A program made the translations under genes and the position numbers. The notes under the pieces were generated by a model that saw only the letters and a program-made list of their open reading frames with translations, did no database searches and was not told the origin of the DNA. Shown here one piece after another: positions 25,544 through 34,676 of a stretch of DNA of 54,209 nt; positions within the stretch are counted from its first letter, which is position 1, and each line of letters begins with the position of its first letter. The stretch comes from an uncultured Lachnospiraceae bacterium (GTDB lineage Bacteria > Bacillota > Clostridia > Lachnospirales > Lachnospiraceae). The stretch is from the NCBI GenBank assembly GCA_949740535.1, contig CATJHO010000094.1:1-54209 (forward strand), read 5' to 3'.

Positions 25544-27595
25544 ATGGATTCACCAATTACAAGTTTAAAAGGAATTGGAGAAAAAACAGCTATGCTCTTT
25601 CACCGTGTCGGCGTTGACACGGTGGGAGAGCTGTTGTCATATTATCCCAGAACTTACGATGTCTATCAGGAACCGGTAACTTTCGCCAATCTGGAAACAG
25701 AGCAGGTACAGGCAGTTACGGGATTTGTCCGGAAGGTTCCGGCTGTGAACAAAACAGGGCGCTATGCGGTTACTACTGTGGTTCTGGAGGAGTTCGGGGC
25801 CTTTTTGCACCTGACCTGGTTCAATATGCCGTATTTGAAGAACAGCCTCTCCCCTGGCAGTACCTATATTTTCCGTGGCAGGGTCCAGAAGAAAAAGGGC
25901 CGGCTGGTGATGGAACAGCCGGAATTTTTTACGCCTGAGGCCTATCAGGAGAAGCTCAATACTATGCAGCCCATCTATGGTCTGACGGCGGGACTTTCCA
26001 ACAAAACAATATCCAAAGCAGTAAAGCAGATTCTGGATGGCCGGGACCTCAATCCGGAATATCTGCCGGAGGCGATCCGCAGGGATCAGGAGCTGGCAGA
26101 GTCGAATTTTGCCCTGCAGACCATTCATTTTCCGGTGAAATGGGAGGATTTGATTCTGGCCAGAAAGCGTCTGGTTTTTGATGAGTTTTTCCTGTTTATT
26201 CTTTCTCTGCGTCAGATGAAAGAAGCTGCGAAGACGAAGAAAAATGAATGCTCGATGAAGCCCGCGAAGGAGACGCAGCGGCTTTTGAGAGCCCTTCCCT
26301 ATGAATTAACAGGCGCCCAGAAACGGGTCTGGAGTGAGATTAAGCGGGATCTGAATGGGGCACGGGTTATGAGCCGGCTGATCCAGGGAGATGTGGGATC
26401 CGGCAAGACGGTTGTGGCTCTGATGGCTCTGCTCTGCGCAGTGGGAAACGGATACCAGGGGGCGTTGATGGCGCCTACAGAGGTTCTGGCAAGGCAGCAT
26501 TTCCAGTCGATTCAGGAAATGCTTGCGGCGGCAGAAATTTCTGCAAAGGTGGCAGTTTTAACCGGTTCTCTGACAGCCAGGGAAAAGCGGGAGGTCTATG
26601 AGGCCGTTGAGAACGGTCAGACAGACATTGTGGTGGGAACCCATGCCCTGATTCAGGAGCAGGTACGGTTCTGCCGTCTGGGACTGGTAGTGACAGACGA
26701 GCAGCACCGGTTTGGTGTCCGCCAGAGAGAGACATTGGCAGGGAAAGGCAGCTCCCCCCATGTACTGGTTATGAGCGCAACTCCGATTCCGCGGACACTG
26801 GCAGTTATTCTCTATGGAGATCTGGATATTTCCGTTCTGGATGAACTGCCGGCCAACAGACTTCCGATTAAAAACTGTGTAGTAAATGAAAGTTACCGGG
26901 CATCCGCTTACCGCTTTATGGAAAAAGAGACGGCCGCCGGCAGGCAGGTGTATGTGATCTGTGCCATGGTAGAGGAAAATCCGGAGCTGGAGCTGGAAAA
27001 TGTGGTGGATTATACAAAGAAACTGAAGGAAGCGCTGAATGCGTCCATCCGGGTGGAATATCTTCATGGAAAAATGAAGCCTGCTCAGAAAAATGAGATT
27101 ATGGAACGCTTTGCCGCCGGTGAGATTCAGGTGCTGGTATCCACCACGGTGATAGAGGTGGGGGTGAATGTTCCCAATGCCACAGTGATGATGGTGGAAA
27201 ATGCAGAGCGTTTCGGCTTGGCACAGCTTCACCAGCTACGGGGCAGGGTGGGCCGGGGAACATACCAGTCCTACTGCATCTTTGTCAGTGGAAATGACAA
27301 TCCGGACACAAGGAAACGGCTGGAAATTCTCAGCCGCTCCAACGACGGCTTTTACATTGCCAGCGAGGATTTGAAGCTGCGGGGGCCTGGGGATTTCTTT
27401 GGAATACGCCAGAGCGGCCTGCTGGAATTCAAGATTGGCGATGTGTTTACGGATGCAGGGCTCCTTAAAGCAGCCAGTGAGGAGGCTGAAAAGCTGCTTG
27501 GGCAGGATCCGGACCTTTCCCTGGAAGCGCACAGAGCGCTTAAGAAACGGCTGGAGGCTTATCAGAAAGCAGGGACCGGCGGTGTGAGTTTGTAG
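25544..27595 (+). CDS. recG: ATP-dependent DNA helicase RecG
   Basis: 683 residues. Order: wedge/OB domain (about 1-230), then helicase with Walker A GDVGSGKT (about 281-288), DEQH box at Asp385, MSATPIPRT, motif V/VI (VIEVGVNVPNA; QLRGRVGRG) and a C-terminal GDFFGIRQSG. RecG remodels stalled replication forks and Holliday junctions. ATG 25544 is one base after the preceding stop. No frameshift. Confidence 0.97.
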   Translation: MDSPITSLKGIGEKTAMLFHRVGVDTVGELLSYYPRTYDVYQEPVTFANLETEQVQAVTGFVRKVPAVNKTGRYAVTTVVLEEFGAFLHLTWFNMPYLKNSLSPGSTYIFRGRVQKKKGRLVMEQPEFFTPEAYQEKLNTMQPIYGLTAGLSNKTISKAVKQILDGRDLNPEYLPEAIRRDQELAESNFALQTIHFPVKWEDLILARKRLVFDEFFLFILSLRQMKEAAKTKKNECSMKPAKETQRLLRALPYELTGAQKRVWSEIKRDLNGARVMSRLIQGDVGSGKTVVALMALLCAVGNGYQGALMAPTEVLARQHFQSIQEMLAAAEISAKVAVLTGSLTAREKREVYEAVENGQTDIVVGTHALIQEQVRFCRLGLVVTDEQHRFGVRQRETLAGKGSSPHVLVMSATPIPRTLAVILYGDLDISVLDELPANRLPIKNCVVNESYRASAYRFMEKETAAGRQVYVICAMVEENPELELENVVDYTKKLKEALNASIRVEYLHGKMKPAQKNEIMERFAAGEIQVLVSTTVIEVGVNVPNATVMMVENAERFGLAQLHQLRGRVGRGTYQSYCIFVSGNDNPDTRKRLEILSRSNDGFYIASEDLKLRGPGDFFGIRQSGLLEFKIGDVFTDAGLLKAASEEAEKLLGQDPDLSLEAHRALKKRLEAYQKAGTGGVSL

Positions 27596-27616
27596 TACAG
27601 GCGCCGATTCCCGGCA

Positions 27617-27644
27617 TTGACTTTTAAGTTTCTTATGGTAAACT
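27617..27644 (+). promoter_or_regulatory. Promoter of the second surface protein
   Basis: TTGACT (27617-27622), 16 bases, TAAACT (27639-27644), upstream of ATG 27698. Confidence 0.5.
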
Positions 27645-27697
27645 ATAAAGCATTGCAGATGCTTATGCTTTTTAACAGGATGAAACGGGAGACAGAC

Positions 27698-30544
27698 ATG
27701 AGAGAAATGAGGAGAATGAAAAAAAATATCTTTCATCTGCTGTTCACAGCCCTGCTGCTGGCTGCCGTGTGGAGCGTGCCTTCCTATGCGGATGAGGATC
27801 CGGTGGAACTGGATCTGGCAAAGGGTGATGTGGTGATTACCAATGCAGGCTACAGCCATGGAGGCGGAAAGATTGTGCCGCACCAGGGGAGCTATGTGAT
27901 CACAAGTTCCAGCTCAGAACCGGTGGCTCATACCATTACCATCGAAAGTGAACTGGCAGATGTAACCCTGCGGGATGTACTGGCTGCGACAGCAGATACA
28001 AGCCCTCTTTCCCTTGGCGGCAGTCTGGATCATGCCATGCTGCGGCTGCAGCTTGACGGAACCAATGTTCTTCAGTGTACGAAGGGAAATTATGCGGGAA
28101 TCTTTGTGCCGGAGGGTGCCCTGCTGGTCATTGAGGACAGTATGGGTTCTCTGTCGGTGACCGGATCCGGGACGGCCGCCGGAATCGGAGGCGGCAGCCG
28201 GGAAGAGCCTCTGCCGGGAATTGTTTCGGAGAATTGCGGAAGTATTACCATTCACGGGGGGATCATTACGGTAACCGGCGGAACTGCCGGCGGAAGCGGG
28301 ATCGGAGGCGCCGTGGGCGGCCGCGGCGGCTCCATAGAGATAACCGGCGGTTCTCTGGTGATCTCGCCCGGAGCAGATGGAACGGGCATGGGAAGCAGCT
28401 CTAAGTGGGCAGATAAACAAAATGGCGGCTCCATAGAGATAACCGGCGGAACGGTCAGCATCAGCGGGAGTCTGGGCGCAGAGGGTGACGTTCTTCTGGG
28501 TGTGGAGGATGGAGCTCCCTGGGTAGTGGCAGAACAGATGGGAGCCAGAATAAACGGCTTTTCCGGCGTGCTGTTTCAGGGAACCGAGGGAAGGTTCTAT
28601 GGAAACAGGACTTATGTACTGGAACGGGATCGAACCATTCTTACCGGAAAAACTCTGCTGGCAGATGCCAAAACAACGGTGGAGATCCGGGAGGGCGCCT
28701 GTCTGACAATCAATGGAACCTTTGAAAATGAAGGCTCCCTGCGCCTGGCCTCAGAAAACTGTATCAAGCAGGGCAAGGAAGGACGGCTTGGCGGAAGAGG
28801 AAAGTTCACGGTACCCGGAATTACCGCCGACATGATATCGGTGCCTTCCAATCTGGTGTACGACAGCACTGAGGGGGAGGATATTACGGGGACTGTCCTG
28901 GAACAGATTCAGCTGGATCGAAAGAAACGGGGACGAAAAGAGCTGTTTGGCGTGGAATTTACAGTGATTCCCGATTTTACAGGCTGGGACACCAAGGAGA
29001 TCGACTGGCCGGTACTGGAACCGGGAGAGTATACCGTAACCTTTTCCAAAGGAGGAGAGCAGCCTTTAAAGAAGCGGTTTATGGTGTATTCGCCGGGAGA
29101 AGCGGTCCGCTCCGGCTTGGCTTCTATAGAGGTATTCCAGAAGCCCTTTAAGATGACCTACAGCTATGGGGATTCCTTTGACAGCACCGATATGATAGTG
29201 GTGGGAACCTATGAGGATGGAAGTATTCGAAATGTAACCTCTTTGGTAAATGTGGAGTGGGAGACCTTTGATCTGGGCGTCCATGCAGTGAAAATCACCT
29301 GTGCCAGAGACGAGGAACGGCAGGAATTGAGCTGCCTTCTGGAGGGCATTGTGATTGTGGCAAAGGAGATTGACGTGTCCGATCTGTACTGGAACGTAGA
29401 AGAATTTGTCTATGACGGAATGGAAAAAACCATTACCCTGGAGGGACGAATGCCGGAGGGAGTGATTGCCGATCGCAAGACTTCTGTGGGAAAAGATGCA
29501 GGAACCTATACGGCAGAGGTGCATTTTTCCTTAAGCGGCAGTATGGATCAGGAGCATTATGTCATCGTGGGACCTAACCCTCTTCGGGCAGAATGGACCA
29601 TTAATCCCAAGGAGCTTACCTGGGAGACCGGCGGCCTGTCTGCTGCAGGTCAGGCAGGGGAAAGCAGGGAACGGAAGATCTCGCTTTATGGAACGCTGGA
29701 AGCCATGGGTGTTCTCTCTGAAGATCGGGAAGAAGTGGTGAGCCAGTGGCCTGCTGCCCGTCTGGATGGATTTTATGAGGGAACAGAAGCCGGAGAACAG
29801 GAAATTGCCCTTTCCTGGAAGGGCGGATTTGAGCCGTCGGTGGGAAGCAATTACTGTCTGCCAAAAGAAATGCCTGTGGTTTTGGGAGTTATCCACGATG
29901 TCAGATCTCTGTCAGAACCAAAAGAGCTTTCAGAGGATGGAAGGACCTATCGGGCGGAAATGGAAATTGGAATTTCGCAGGTGCCGGAAGGACTTGCGGA
30001 GGATCCCAGACTGAGCCGTCCCCAGGGAATAGAAACCCGGATGCGCCGGGCGGTTACAGAGCAGGATCCGGCGGTTCTGATTACCAATACGGCTGTCTAT
30101 GATATCAATCTTCTCGTTCTTTTGCAGGGCGATGTATGGGAGAAGCTGGAGACAGATGCTTTTCCGGAGGGCGGCGTGACCATGACCCTGCCCTACCCAG
30201 GAAAAACAAATGGAAATGACTATGAATTTACCATAGCCCACATGTATACAGAGAAGAGAGGGAGCCATTCGGCCGGAGATGTGGAGTATCTGGCAGTAAC
30301 CAAGACGCCGGAGGGACTTCAGTTTAAGACAGCCAGTCTCTCTCCGGTTTCCATCGGATGGCGGCTTACCACAGATCGGGCTCCAGGGGAAGATACGGAT
30401 GCTTCCGGTCTTTCTTCGGAAGAGCTGGCTACACTTATCCTCTGTATTGTTCTGGCTGTTCTTGCAGTGGCAGCAGTGGCAGTGATTCTGAAATTTGGAA
30501 TTCTGCCAAAATTAAAAGAAAAGGAAGACGACTTTAAACCATAA
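27698..30544 (+). CDS. Large secreted surface protein with Gly-rich beta repeats, Ig-like domain and C-terminal anchor
   Basis: 948 residues from ATG 27698 (CGGGAG upstream); earlier in-frame ATGs overlap the promoter. Signal peptide: MKKN basic start, LLFTALLLAAVW, cleavage plausible after PSYA. Residues about 150-270 are Gly-rich strands such as ITIHGGIITVTGG and GSIEITGG, the pattern of carbohydrate-binding surface proteins. A Big_3-like Ig domain follows (SIEVFQKPFKMTYSYGDSFD, then a TYEDGS loop). The C-terminus has a hydrophobic helix (LATLILCIVLAVLAVAAVAV) and a charged tail without LPXTG. It shares this plan with the protein at 4517. Ligand unknown. A terminator follows at 30577. Confidence 0.82.
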   Translation: MREMRRMKKNIFHLLFTALLLAAVWSVPSYADEDPVELDLAKGDVVITNAGYSHGGGKIVPHQGSYVITSSSSEPVAHTITIESELADVTLRDVLAATADTSPLSLGGSLDHAMLRLQLDGTNVLQCTKGNYAGIFVPEGALLVIEDSMGSLSVTGSGTAAGIGGGSREEPLPGIVSENCGSITIHGGIITVTGGTAGGSGIGGAVGGRGGSIEITGGSLVISPGADGTGMGSSSKWADKQNGGSIEITGGTVSISGSLGAEGDVLLGVEDGAPWVVAEQMGARINGFSGVLFQGTEGRFYGNRTYVLERDRTILTGKTLLADAKTTVEIREGACLTINGTFENEGSLRLASENCIKQGKEGRLGGRGKFTVPGITADMISVPSNLVYDSTEGEDITGTVLEQIQLDRKKRGRKELFGVEFTVIPDFTGWDTKEIDWPVLEPGEYTVTFSKGGEQPLKKRFMVYSPGEAVRSGLASIEVFQKPFKMTYSYGDSFDSTDMIVVGTYEDGSIRNVTSLVNVEWETFDLGVHAVKITCARDEERQELSCLLEGIVIVAKEIDVSDLYWNVEEFVYDGMEKTITLEGRMPEGVIADRKTSVGKDAGTYTAEVHFSLSGSMDQEHYVIVGPNPLRAEWTINPKELTWETGGLSAAGQAGESRERKISLYGTLEAMGVLSEDREEVVSQWPAARLDGFYEGTEAGEQEIALSWKGGFEPSVGSNYCLPKEMPVVLGVIHDVRSLSEPKELSEDGRTYRAEMEIGISQVPEGLAEDPRLSRPQGIETRMRRAVTEQDPAVLITNTAVYDINLLVLLQGDVWEKLETDAFPEGGVTMTLPYPGKTNGNDYEFTIAHMYTEKRGSHSAGDVEYLAVTKTPEGLQFKTASLSPVSIGWRLTTDRAPGEDTDASGLSSEELATLILCIVLAVLAVAAVAVILKFGILPKLKEKEDDFKP
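28325..28449 (+). repeat. 26-bp direct repeat inside the surface protein gene
   Basis: An identical 26-bp segment beginning GGCGGCTCCATAGAGATAAC occurs at 28325-28350 and 28424-28449, 99 bases apart and in the same frame. Both encode GGSIEITGG. Recombination between them would delete 33 codons without a frameshift. Confidence 0.8.
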
Positions 30545-30576
30545 ATTCCGTTCTTCTCACAAAGAAACATACGTAT

Positions 30577-30632
30577 GAGAAATGCCGGTCCATCTGATAT
30601 TTGGTATGGCCCGGCATTCTCGTTTTCATTTT
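30577..30632. terminator. Terminator between surface protein and ssp
   Basis: GAGAAATGCCGG (30577-30588) pairs with CCGGCATTCTC (30611-30621) and is followed on the plus strand by GTTTTCATTTTT. It may also stop ssp transcripts from the minus strand. Confidence 0.8.
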
Positions 30633-30688
30633 TACTTCATTACTTAAGAGCTTTCAAACTGCTTCAGGAATCTGTCTGGCAGGTCCGT

Positions 30689-30895
30689 TTATTTGCCGGC
30701 CATCTGTCTTTCCTGAGCCTCAATCATTTTCTTAACCATATAACCGCCTACGGAACCGTTCTGCTTGGAAGTCAGGTTGCCGTTGTAGCCATCGGTAAGA
30801 GGTACACCAAGCTCGCTTGCTACCTCGTACTTAAACTTGTCCAGGGCACCCTTGGCCTCAGGAACGGCTGCTGTGTTAGATGATTTGTTAGCCAT
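30689..30895 (-). CDS. Alpha/beta-type small acid-soluble spore protein
   Basis: 68 residues; coats and protects spore DNA. Diagnostic: the germination-protease site KYEVASELGV, then DGYNGNLTSKQNGSVGGYMV and VKKMIEAQERQ. Shine-Dalgarno GGAGGCG. It proves the organism carries the sporulation programme. A CATACTA box fitting the -10 of forespore sigma-G lies about 100 bases upstream, and the leader contains two hairpins. Same strand as, but separate from, the WYL genes. Confidence 0.97.
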   Translation of the reverse strand: MANKSSNTAAVPEAKGALDKFKYEVASELGVPLTDGYNGNLTSKQNGSVGGYMVKKMIEAQERQMAGK

Positions 30896-30912
30896 AATAA
30901 CGCCTCCTTACT

Positions 30913-30940
30913 GCAGATTTTAGTAAAACAGAAAATCTGC
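30913..30940 (-). promoter_or_regulatory. Hairpin in the ssp leader
   Basis: GCAGATTTT (30913-30921) is the perfect complement of AAAATCTGC (30932-30940), placed a few bases upstream of the ssp ribosome-binding site. A second stem, GGCAG/CTGCC, lies at about 30959-30980. Confidence 0.6.
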
Positions 30941-30996
30941 GGTTTTGTAGTTATAGCCGGCAGCTGTATTTTTGACTGCCGCCTGTGTTACGAGAA

Positions 30997-31003
30997 TAGT
31001 ATG
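30997..31003 (-). promoter_or_regulatory. Candidate sigma-G -10 box of ssp
   Basis: Minus strand CATACTA, a match to the forespore sigma-G -10 consensus CATNNTA, with a weak GTGTA 17 bases upstream as -35. Confidence 0.45.
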
Positions 31004-31122
31004 TGAAAAATTTTTTTCAATACACTGGCAGTTGCTTGGTTTTTTGATAAATTTTGACAGCTGTCTGAACAATTATTATTTTAACAAGAATTCATTAAAA
31101 CAGTTCCAATTTTACTGCTGTT

Positions 31123-32136
31123 TCACTCTATCAGCCCATAAAACAGCTCATGCTGGCGCTTTACCCGCCTGCGCACCTGTGCAAGAAAGGCTTCCGGTCC
31201 CAGAATCTGAATCACAGGCCCGAAAGACAGAAGCGCAATCAAAAGCTCCGTTTCATCAGCCGGATCGTAATAGATGGAACAGAGCCAGGTGTTTGTCGCA
31301 GGCTCATAGACGGTCTGTTTTTCGTAGCTGGCAAAGTGGAGCATACACCGCTCCAGGGCATTGCGCTGGTCGTAAATACGGATGCGGACCGGTTCTTTCT
31401 CCTGTTTCTGATAGCGGGATATATCCCAGTCAAAGGTTTTCGGAACCGGTGTTTTTGACACATGGCAGGCCTCTATCCGGCTTAAGTTCAGTATATGGAA
31501 ATCCCGCAGACAGCCTTTGCTTAAGGAAACACAGAGCAGACGGAACTTGTCATCTTTTGGAGAATACTGGAAACGACAGGGCAGAACCTCAAGCGTACGC
31601 TCTGCTCCTTTCCGGTTCCTGTACGCAGTAAGGAGTGGACGGCGGGCGGTCATTGCTTCTAAAACAGTCTGAAAAATGCTCCGGTAAACAGGATCCCCAT
31701 AAGGATCGCCGTCCTCATATTGATCAAAATAATAAAAATCTTCCATATGATAGAGCGCTTCAATATCCCGGAACGCTTCTTCTAAGAGATCCAGGGATTC
31801 TTTGGGAAAAAAGAGCCGGAAGCGGGGATCGGCAAGCAGAGCTTTCAGCCAGGATTTTTGAAGCCTGGTCAGAGGAGGCTTCAGGAAATTCCTGTCTGTT
31901 TCATTCCCGGCAGTTCCAAGAGCGCAGGAAAAAAGTTTTTCTCCTTCTGGCACAAGAAGGGGATGCCAGGCTCCCTGAAGAAGCTTTGGGAGAATCACAA
32001 GGGTGCTTTCAAAAGAGGATATGTTTTGAATATCCGCCTCCATTTCTTTGGGGGTCAGCGGCTTTTTCTTTGCATCTGTCAGAATTTTACGCACAGCCTG
32101 AAAATAGGATCCGTAGATTTCTTCAAATAATTCCAA
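31123..32136 (-). CDS. WYL-domain transcriptional regulator (second of pair)
   Basis: 337 residues. A helical N-terminal half and a WYL-type C-terminal half with RPLLTAYRNRKGAERTLEVLPCRFQYS, followed by DKFRLLCVSLSKGCLRDFHI and LNLSRIEAC; the terminal winged part ends FLAQVRRRVKRQHELF. The N-terminus lacks an obvious helix-turn-helix. WYL regulators sense small ligands or nucleic acids and often control defence or stress genes. It starts 2 bases after its neighbour ends, so the two are one transcript and may form a hetero-complex. Target unknown. Confidence 0.85.
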   Translation of the reverse strand: MELFEEIYGSYFQAVRKILTDAKKKPLTPKEMEADIQNISSFESTLVILPKLLQGAWHPLLVPEGEKLFSCALGTAGNETDRNFLKPPLTRLQKSWLKALLADPRFRLFFPKESLDLLEEAFRDIEALYHMEDFYYFDQYEDGDPYGDPVYRSIFQTVLEAMTARRPLLTAYRNRKGAERTLEVLPCRFQYSPKDDKFRLLCVSLSKGCLRDFHILNLSRIEACHVSKTPVPKTFDWDISRYQKQEKEPVRIRIYDQRNALERCMLHFASYEKQTVYEPATNTWLCSIYYDPADETELLIALLSFGPVIQILGPEAFLAQVRRRVKRQHELFYGLIE

Positions 32137-32138
32137 AC

Positions 32139-33368
32139 TTATTCCTCCCCATACATTTGATACATACGCTCCCAGTCAGTTGTGATTTTTTCAAGGACTG
32201 CCTGGTTAGAACACTGAAGGTCCAGAATTCTTCCTGTAAAGGTTTTTACCCAGGAGAGCATTTCATTGGTATCGAAGAAGGTTCCGGTGTAAAGGAAGGT
32301 GTTGCTGCAGACTTTCAGGATCTCGCCGCCCCGGCCTTCTCTTTGAAGACGTTCCAGGATATAACCTTCTCCTGCTTCGTCAATGGACAGCTTCATACAG
32401 AGTGTTTCCATACGGCTGTAACCGCCGAAGGAGACGCCCCAGCAGGAGATGCGGTTCTTCTGCAGCTTTTCCCGGTGGAGTTCAAATTCCGGGCAGATAT
32501 CCAGAAGTTTTACCTGGGAAATACAGTCCAGACGCAGGCAGTTGAACCTCCGTTTGGGAAAATAATATAAACAGAGATAACGGCGGCCGGTCTGGGTACT
32601 TACGAATATCTGCAATGGGAGCCCTGTGATCTGGGTGCGGTTTCCGGAACGGGTGCTGTGGTTTTCAAAGGAGATACTTCTGTGTTCCCCAATGGCATCC
32701 AGAATGGAGAGGAGGACCTGATCCTCCAGGGTATGTACAAGAAAATAGTGCTTCCAGCAGAAGAGATCGTTTTGAAGAAATTCCCGGTCCAGAAGGGTGC
32801 TTCCCACGAATCCAAAAGGCATGGCTTCGGAGCAGAATTTGACGGCCTGCATCAGTTCCTGAAAGACAGGCGTGGATTCCCATGGATCCGGCGGGGTGAG
32901 ACAGTACATGTGTGATTTTCCGGATTTTTCCATTTTCAGGATTCCCAGGCGTTCGTATTCCCGGCATTTATTCCGGATGGTCTGGAGATCGGGAACTTCT
33001 TCCCAGTATTGGGCCAGCTGGTCACAGATTTCGGCAGGGGACAGAGACCGGCCGTTTAAAAGGTCCAGGAGAAAAAAGTGCAGAAGCAGATCTTTGTCAG
33101 TAAAGCTTTTGGACTTCCAGGCGGCATAGAGCGGATTGGAGGAAAGCTGCTTAATGTCTATGTGGACAGAGATCTGCTTTCCACGGCTGGTGAAATCGGC
33201 ATGTATATAGTCTGCGAGACAGCTTTCGATTCTCCGGCGCTCATTGTCGTAGGTGCGGGCGCTTTTTTCGCTGAATTCCCTGCGGACTTTGAAGCCATAG
33301 AGAAAAAACTGGCGCATGTAGTCACGGATACGCTCAAAATTTTTGATAAGTTCCTGGTAATCGGACAT
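32139..33368 (-). CDS. WYL-domain transcriptional regulator (first of pair)
   Basis: 409 residues. The N-terminal region (about 1-90) is rich in basic residues and YDNERRRIESCLADYI, and a helix-turn-helix-like segment is seen about 100-145 (RSLSPAEICDQLAQYW, TIRNKCREYERLGIL). The WYL-like half has RSISFENHSTRSGNR and GRRYLCLYYFPKRRFNCLRL. It precedes the 337-residue paralog by 2 bases. A minus-strand promoter TTGCCC-18-TATAAT lies at 33427-33398, inside the end of the upstream chrA gene, so it may be transcribed alone or with chrA. Confidence 0.85.
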   Translation of the reverse strand: MSDYQELIKNFERIRDYMRQFFLYGFKVRREFSEKSARTYDNERRRIESCLADYIHADFTSRGKQISVHIDIKQLSSNPLYAAWKSKSFTDKDLLLHFFLLDLLNGRSLSPAEICDQLAQYWEEVPDLQTIRNKCREYERLGILKMEKSGKSHMYCLTPPDPWESTPVFQELMQAVKFCSEAMPFGFVGSTLLDREFLQNDLFCWKHYFLVHTLEDQVLLSILDAIGEHRSISFENHSTRSGNRTQITGLPLQIFVSTQTGRRYLCLYYFPKRRFNCLRLDCISQVKLLDICPEFELHREKLQKNRISCWGVSFGGYSRMETLCMKLSIDEAGEGYILERLQREGRGGEILKVCSNTFLYTGTFFDTNEMLSWVKTFTGRILDLQCSNQAVLEKITTDWERMYQMYGEE

Positions 33369-33387
33369 GGCTGGGCCTTTCTGGATG

Positions 33388-33987
33388 TTATTTTATGATT
33401 ATACAACTTCCAGCGGTGAATGGGCAAGAGGCAAGTCCGAGAACGGCGGAAAGGAGTATCATAAGGATGGGAGAAGGCGCCCGGCCCTTCTTTCTTTTGT
33501 AAATGATTCCAAGGCTCACCAGAATCAGGAAGATGAATACCGGGGGATAACAAGGCTGCAGGGAGTCCCTTATATTTTTTATGCCAAAGAAGGTATTGAG
33601 GGCCATGGATACAGCGGTTGTCAGCACCAGGGCTGCGCTGCAGGGACGGATGGCAGTAAGAAATGCTTTTATGCCGGCGTATTTGAGCAGACGATTTAAA
33701 GTGGATGTGATTAGAAGAATTATGAGGAGAGCGGGGAGAACGACGCCCAGGGATGCCAGAAGCGCTCCGGGGATACCTCCCTGGGAAGTACCAATAAAGA
33801 CAGCCATATTGATGGCCAGGGGACCTGGTGTAGATTCGGAGACAGCGATGAAAGCTGCAAATTCTTTTTCGGTCAGCCAGTTATTTCCCAGCACAGTTTC
33901 ACGGATCAGGGAAATCATACCGTATCCACCTCCGAAGGAGAGAGCACCGATTTGAAAGAAACGTAAAAACAGCTGCAGACAGATCAT
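33388..33987 (-). CDS. chrA: Chromate transporter ChrA-type, half-size subunit B
   Basis: 199 residues, about half the length of full ChrA, with five or six membrane segments. The ChrA signatures are visible: FFQIGALSFGGGYGMISLI at the N-terminus and ESTPGPLAINMAVFIG. Paired short ChrA proteins form a heterodimeric anion exporter in Firmicutes; the substrate need not be chromate. Its start overlaps the end of the other half (33984-33987). The divergent LysR gene beyond is the likely regulator. Confidence 0.94.
   Translation of the reverse strand: MICLQLFLRFFQIGALSFGGGYGMISLIRETVLGNNWLTEKEFAAFIAVSESTPGPLAINMAVFIGTSQGGIPGALLASLGVVLPALLIILLITSTLNRLLKYAGIKAFLTAIRPCSAALVLTTAVSMALNTFFGIKNIRDSLQPCYPPVFIFLILVSLGIIYKRKKGRAPSPILMILLSAVLGLASCPFTAGSCIIIK
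33398..33427 (-). promoter_or_regulatory. Promoter of the WYL pair
   Basis: Minus strand TTGCCC (33427-33422), 18 bases, TATAAT (33403-33398), overlapping the 3' end of chrA. Confidence 0.45.
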
Positions 33988-34550
33988 TTTTCAGAGGCCT
34001 CCTTTTCAAATAAAATGTACTTCAGGACTCCTGCCATACCGCAGGCCAAAATGCACAGAGCCATGGAGACAGGTACGGCCATAAGAGAACATGCCAGTAT
34101 ACCGATAGAGACAGCTGCCAGGATTATTATATAGAATCGATCTTTTACAATTCCCTTGAGCATGGAAAAGGATGCAGAGAAAATCAGGTATATGACGCAG
34201 GCCTGAATTCCGTCCAGAGCGTATTGGATATAGGTTATGCTTAAAAAACGGTCAAAGTATAAAGAGATTAAATAAATACTGAGAATGGAAGGAATACAGA
34301 CTGCTGTGGTGGCCGTAAGAGCGCCGGGAACCCCTGCAGTGCGTAAGCCGATGTATGTGGCGCTGTTGATGGATACGGGGCCCGGTGTGGATTCGGCAAT
34401 GGAGACCATATCCAGGAACTCATCTTCTGTGAGCCATTGCTTTCTGACAGTAAATTCATTTTTCAAAAGAGCAATCATAGCATAACCGCCCCCAAAGGTA
34501 AACATACCAATTTTAAAAAATGTGTAGAACAGCGTTAAAATTTTTTTCAT
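33984..34550 (-). CDS. chrA: Chromate transporter ChrA-type, half-size subunit A
   Basis: 188 residues with FFKIGMFTFGGGYAMIALL and ESTPGPVSINSATYIG, the same motifs as the next gene, so the two arose by duplication and together equal one full-length transporter. The 4-base overlap suggests coupled translation and one-to-one subunits. Divergent from the LysR gene across 126 bases. Confidence 0.94.
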   Translation of the reverse strand: MKKILTLFYTFFKIGMFTFGGGYAMIALLKNEFTVRKQWLTEDEFLDMVSIAESTPGPVSINSATYIGLRTAGVPGALTATTAVCIPSILSIYLISLYFDRFLSITYIQYALDGIQACVIYLIFSASFSMLKGIVKDRFYIIILAAVSIGILACSLMAVPVSMALCILACGMAGVLKYILFEKEASEK

Positions 34551-34610
34551 GCTTCTCGTCTCCTTTCTGGCATTTGAAATGGAATCTTCTGTACCAGCAT
34601 ATTCCTTTTA

Positions 34611-34639
34611 TTGACATTGATCAATTCATATTTTAATAT
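34611..34639 (+). promoter_or_regulatory. Promoter of the LysR gene with embedded palindrome
   Basis: TTGACA (34611-34616), 17 bases, TAATAT (34634-34639). The palindrome ATTGATCAAT (34616-34625) lies within the spacer and is a LysR-type operator candidate for itself and the divergent chrA genes. Confidence 0.6.
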
Positions 34640-34676
34640 AATATACATAAATAAAAACCTATGAATGGAGAACCCT

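Noticed and set aside
31635-32570. 311-codon plus-strand frame across the WYL genes
   Set aside because: Shadow of the minus-strand WYL genes; low-complexity composition and no motif.
33388-34550. Split chrA as a frameshifted single gene
   Set aside because: Each half has its own start, full N-terminal motif and stop, with a 4-base overlap; paired short ChrA is a known arrangement.
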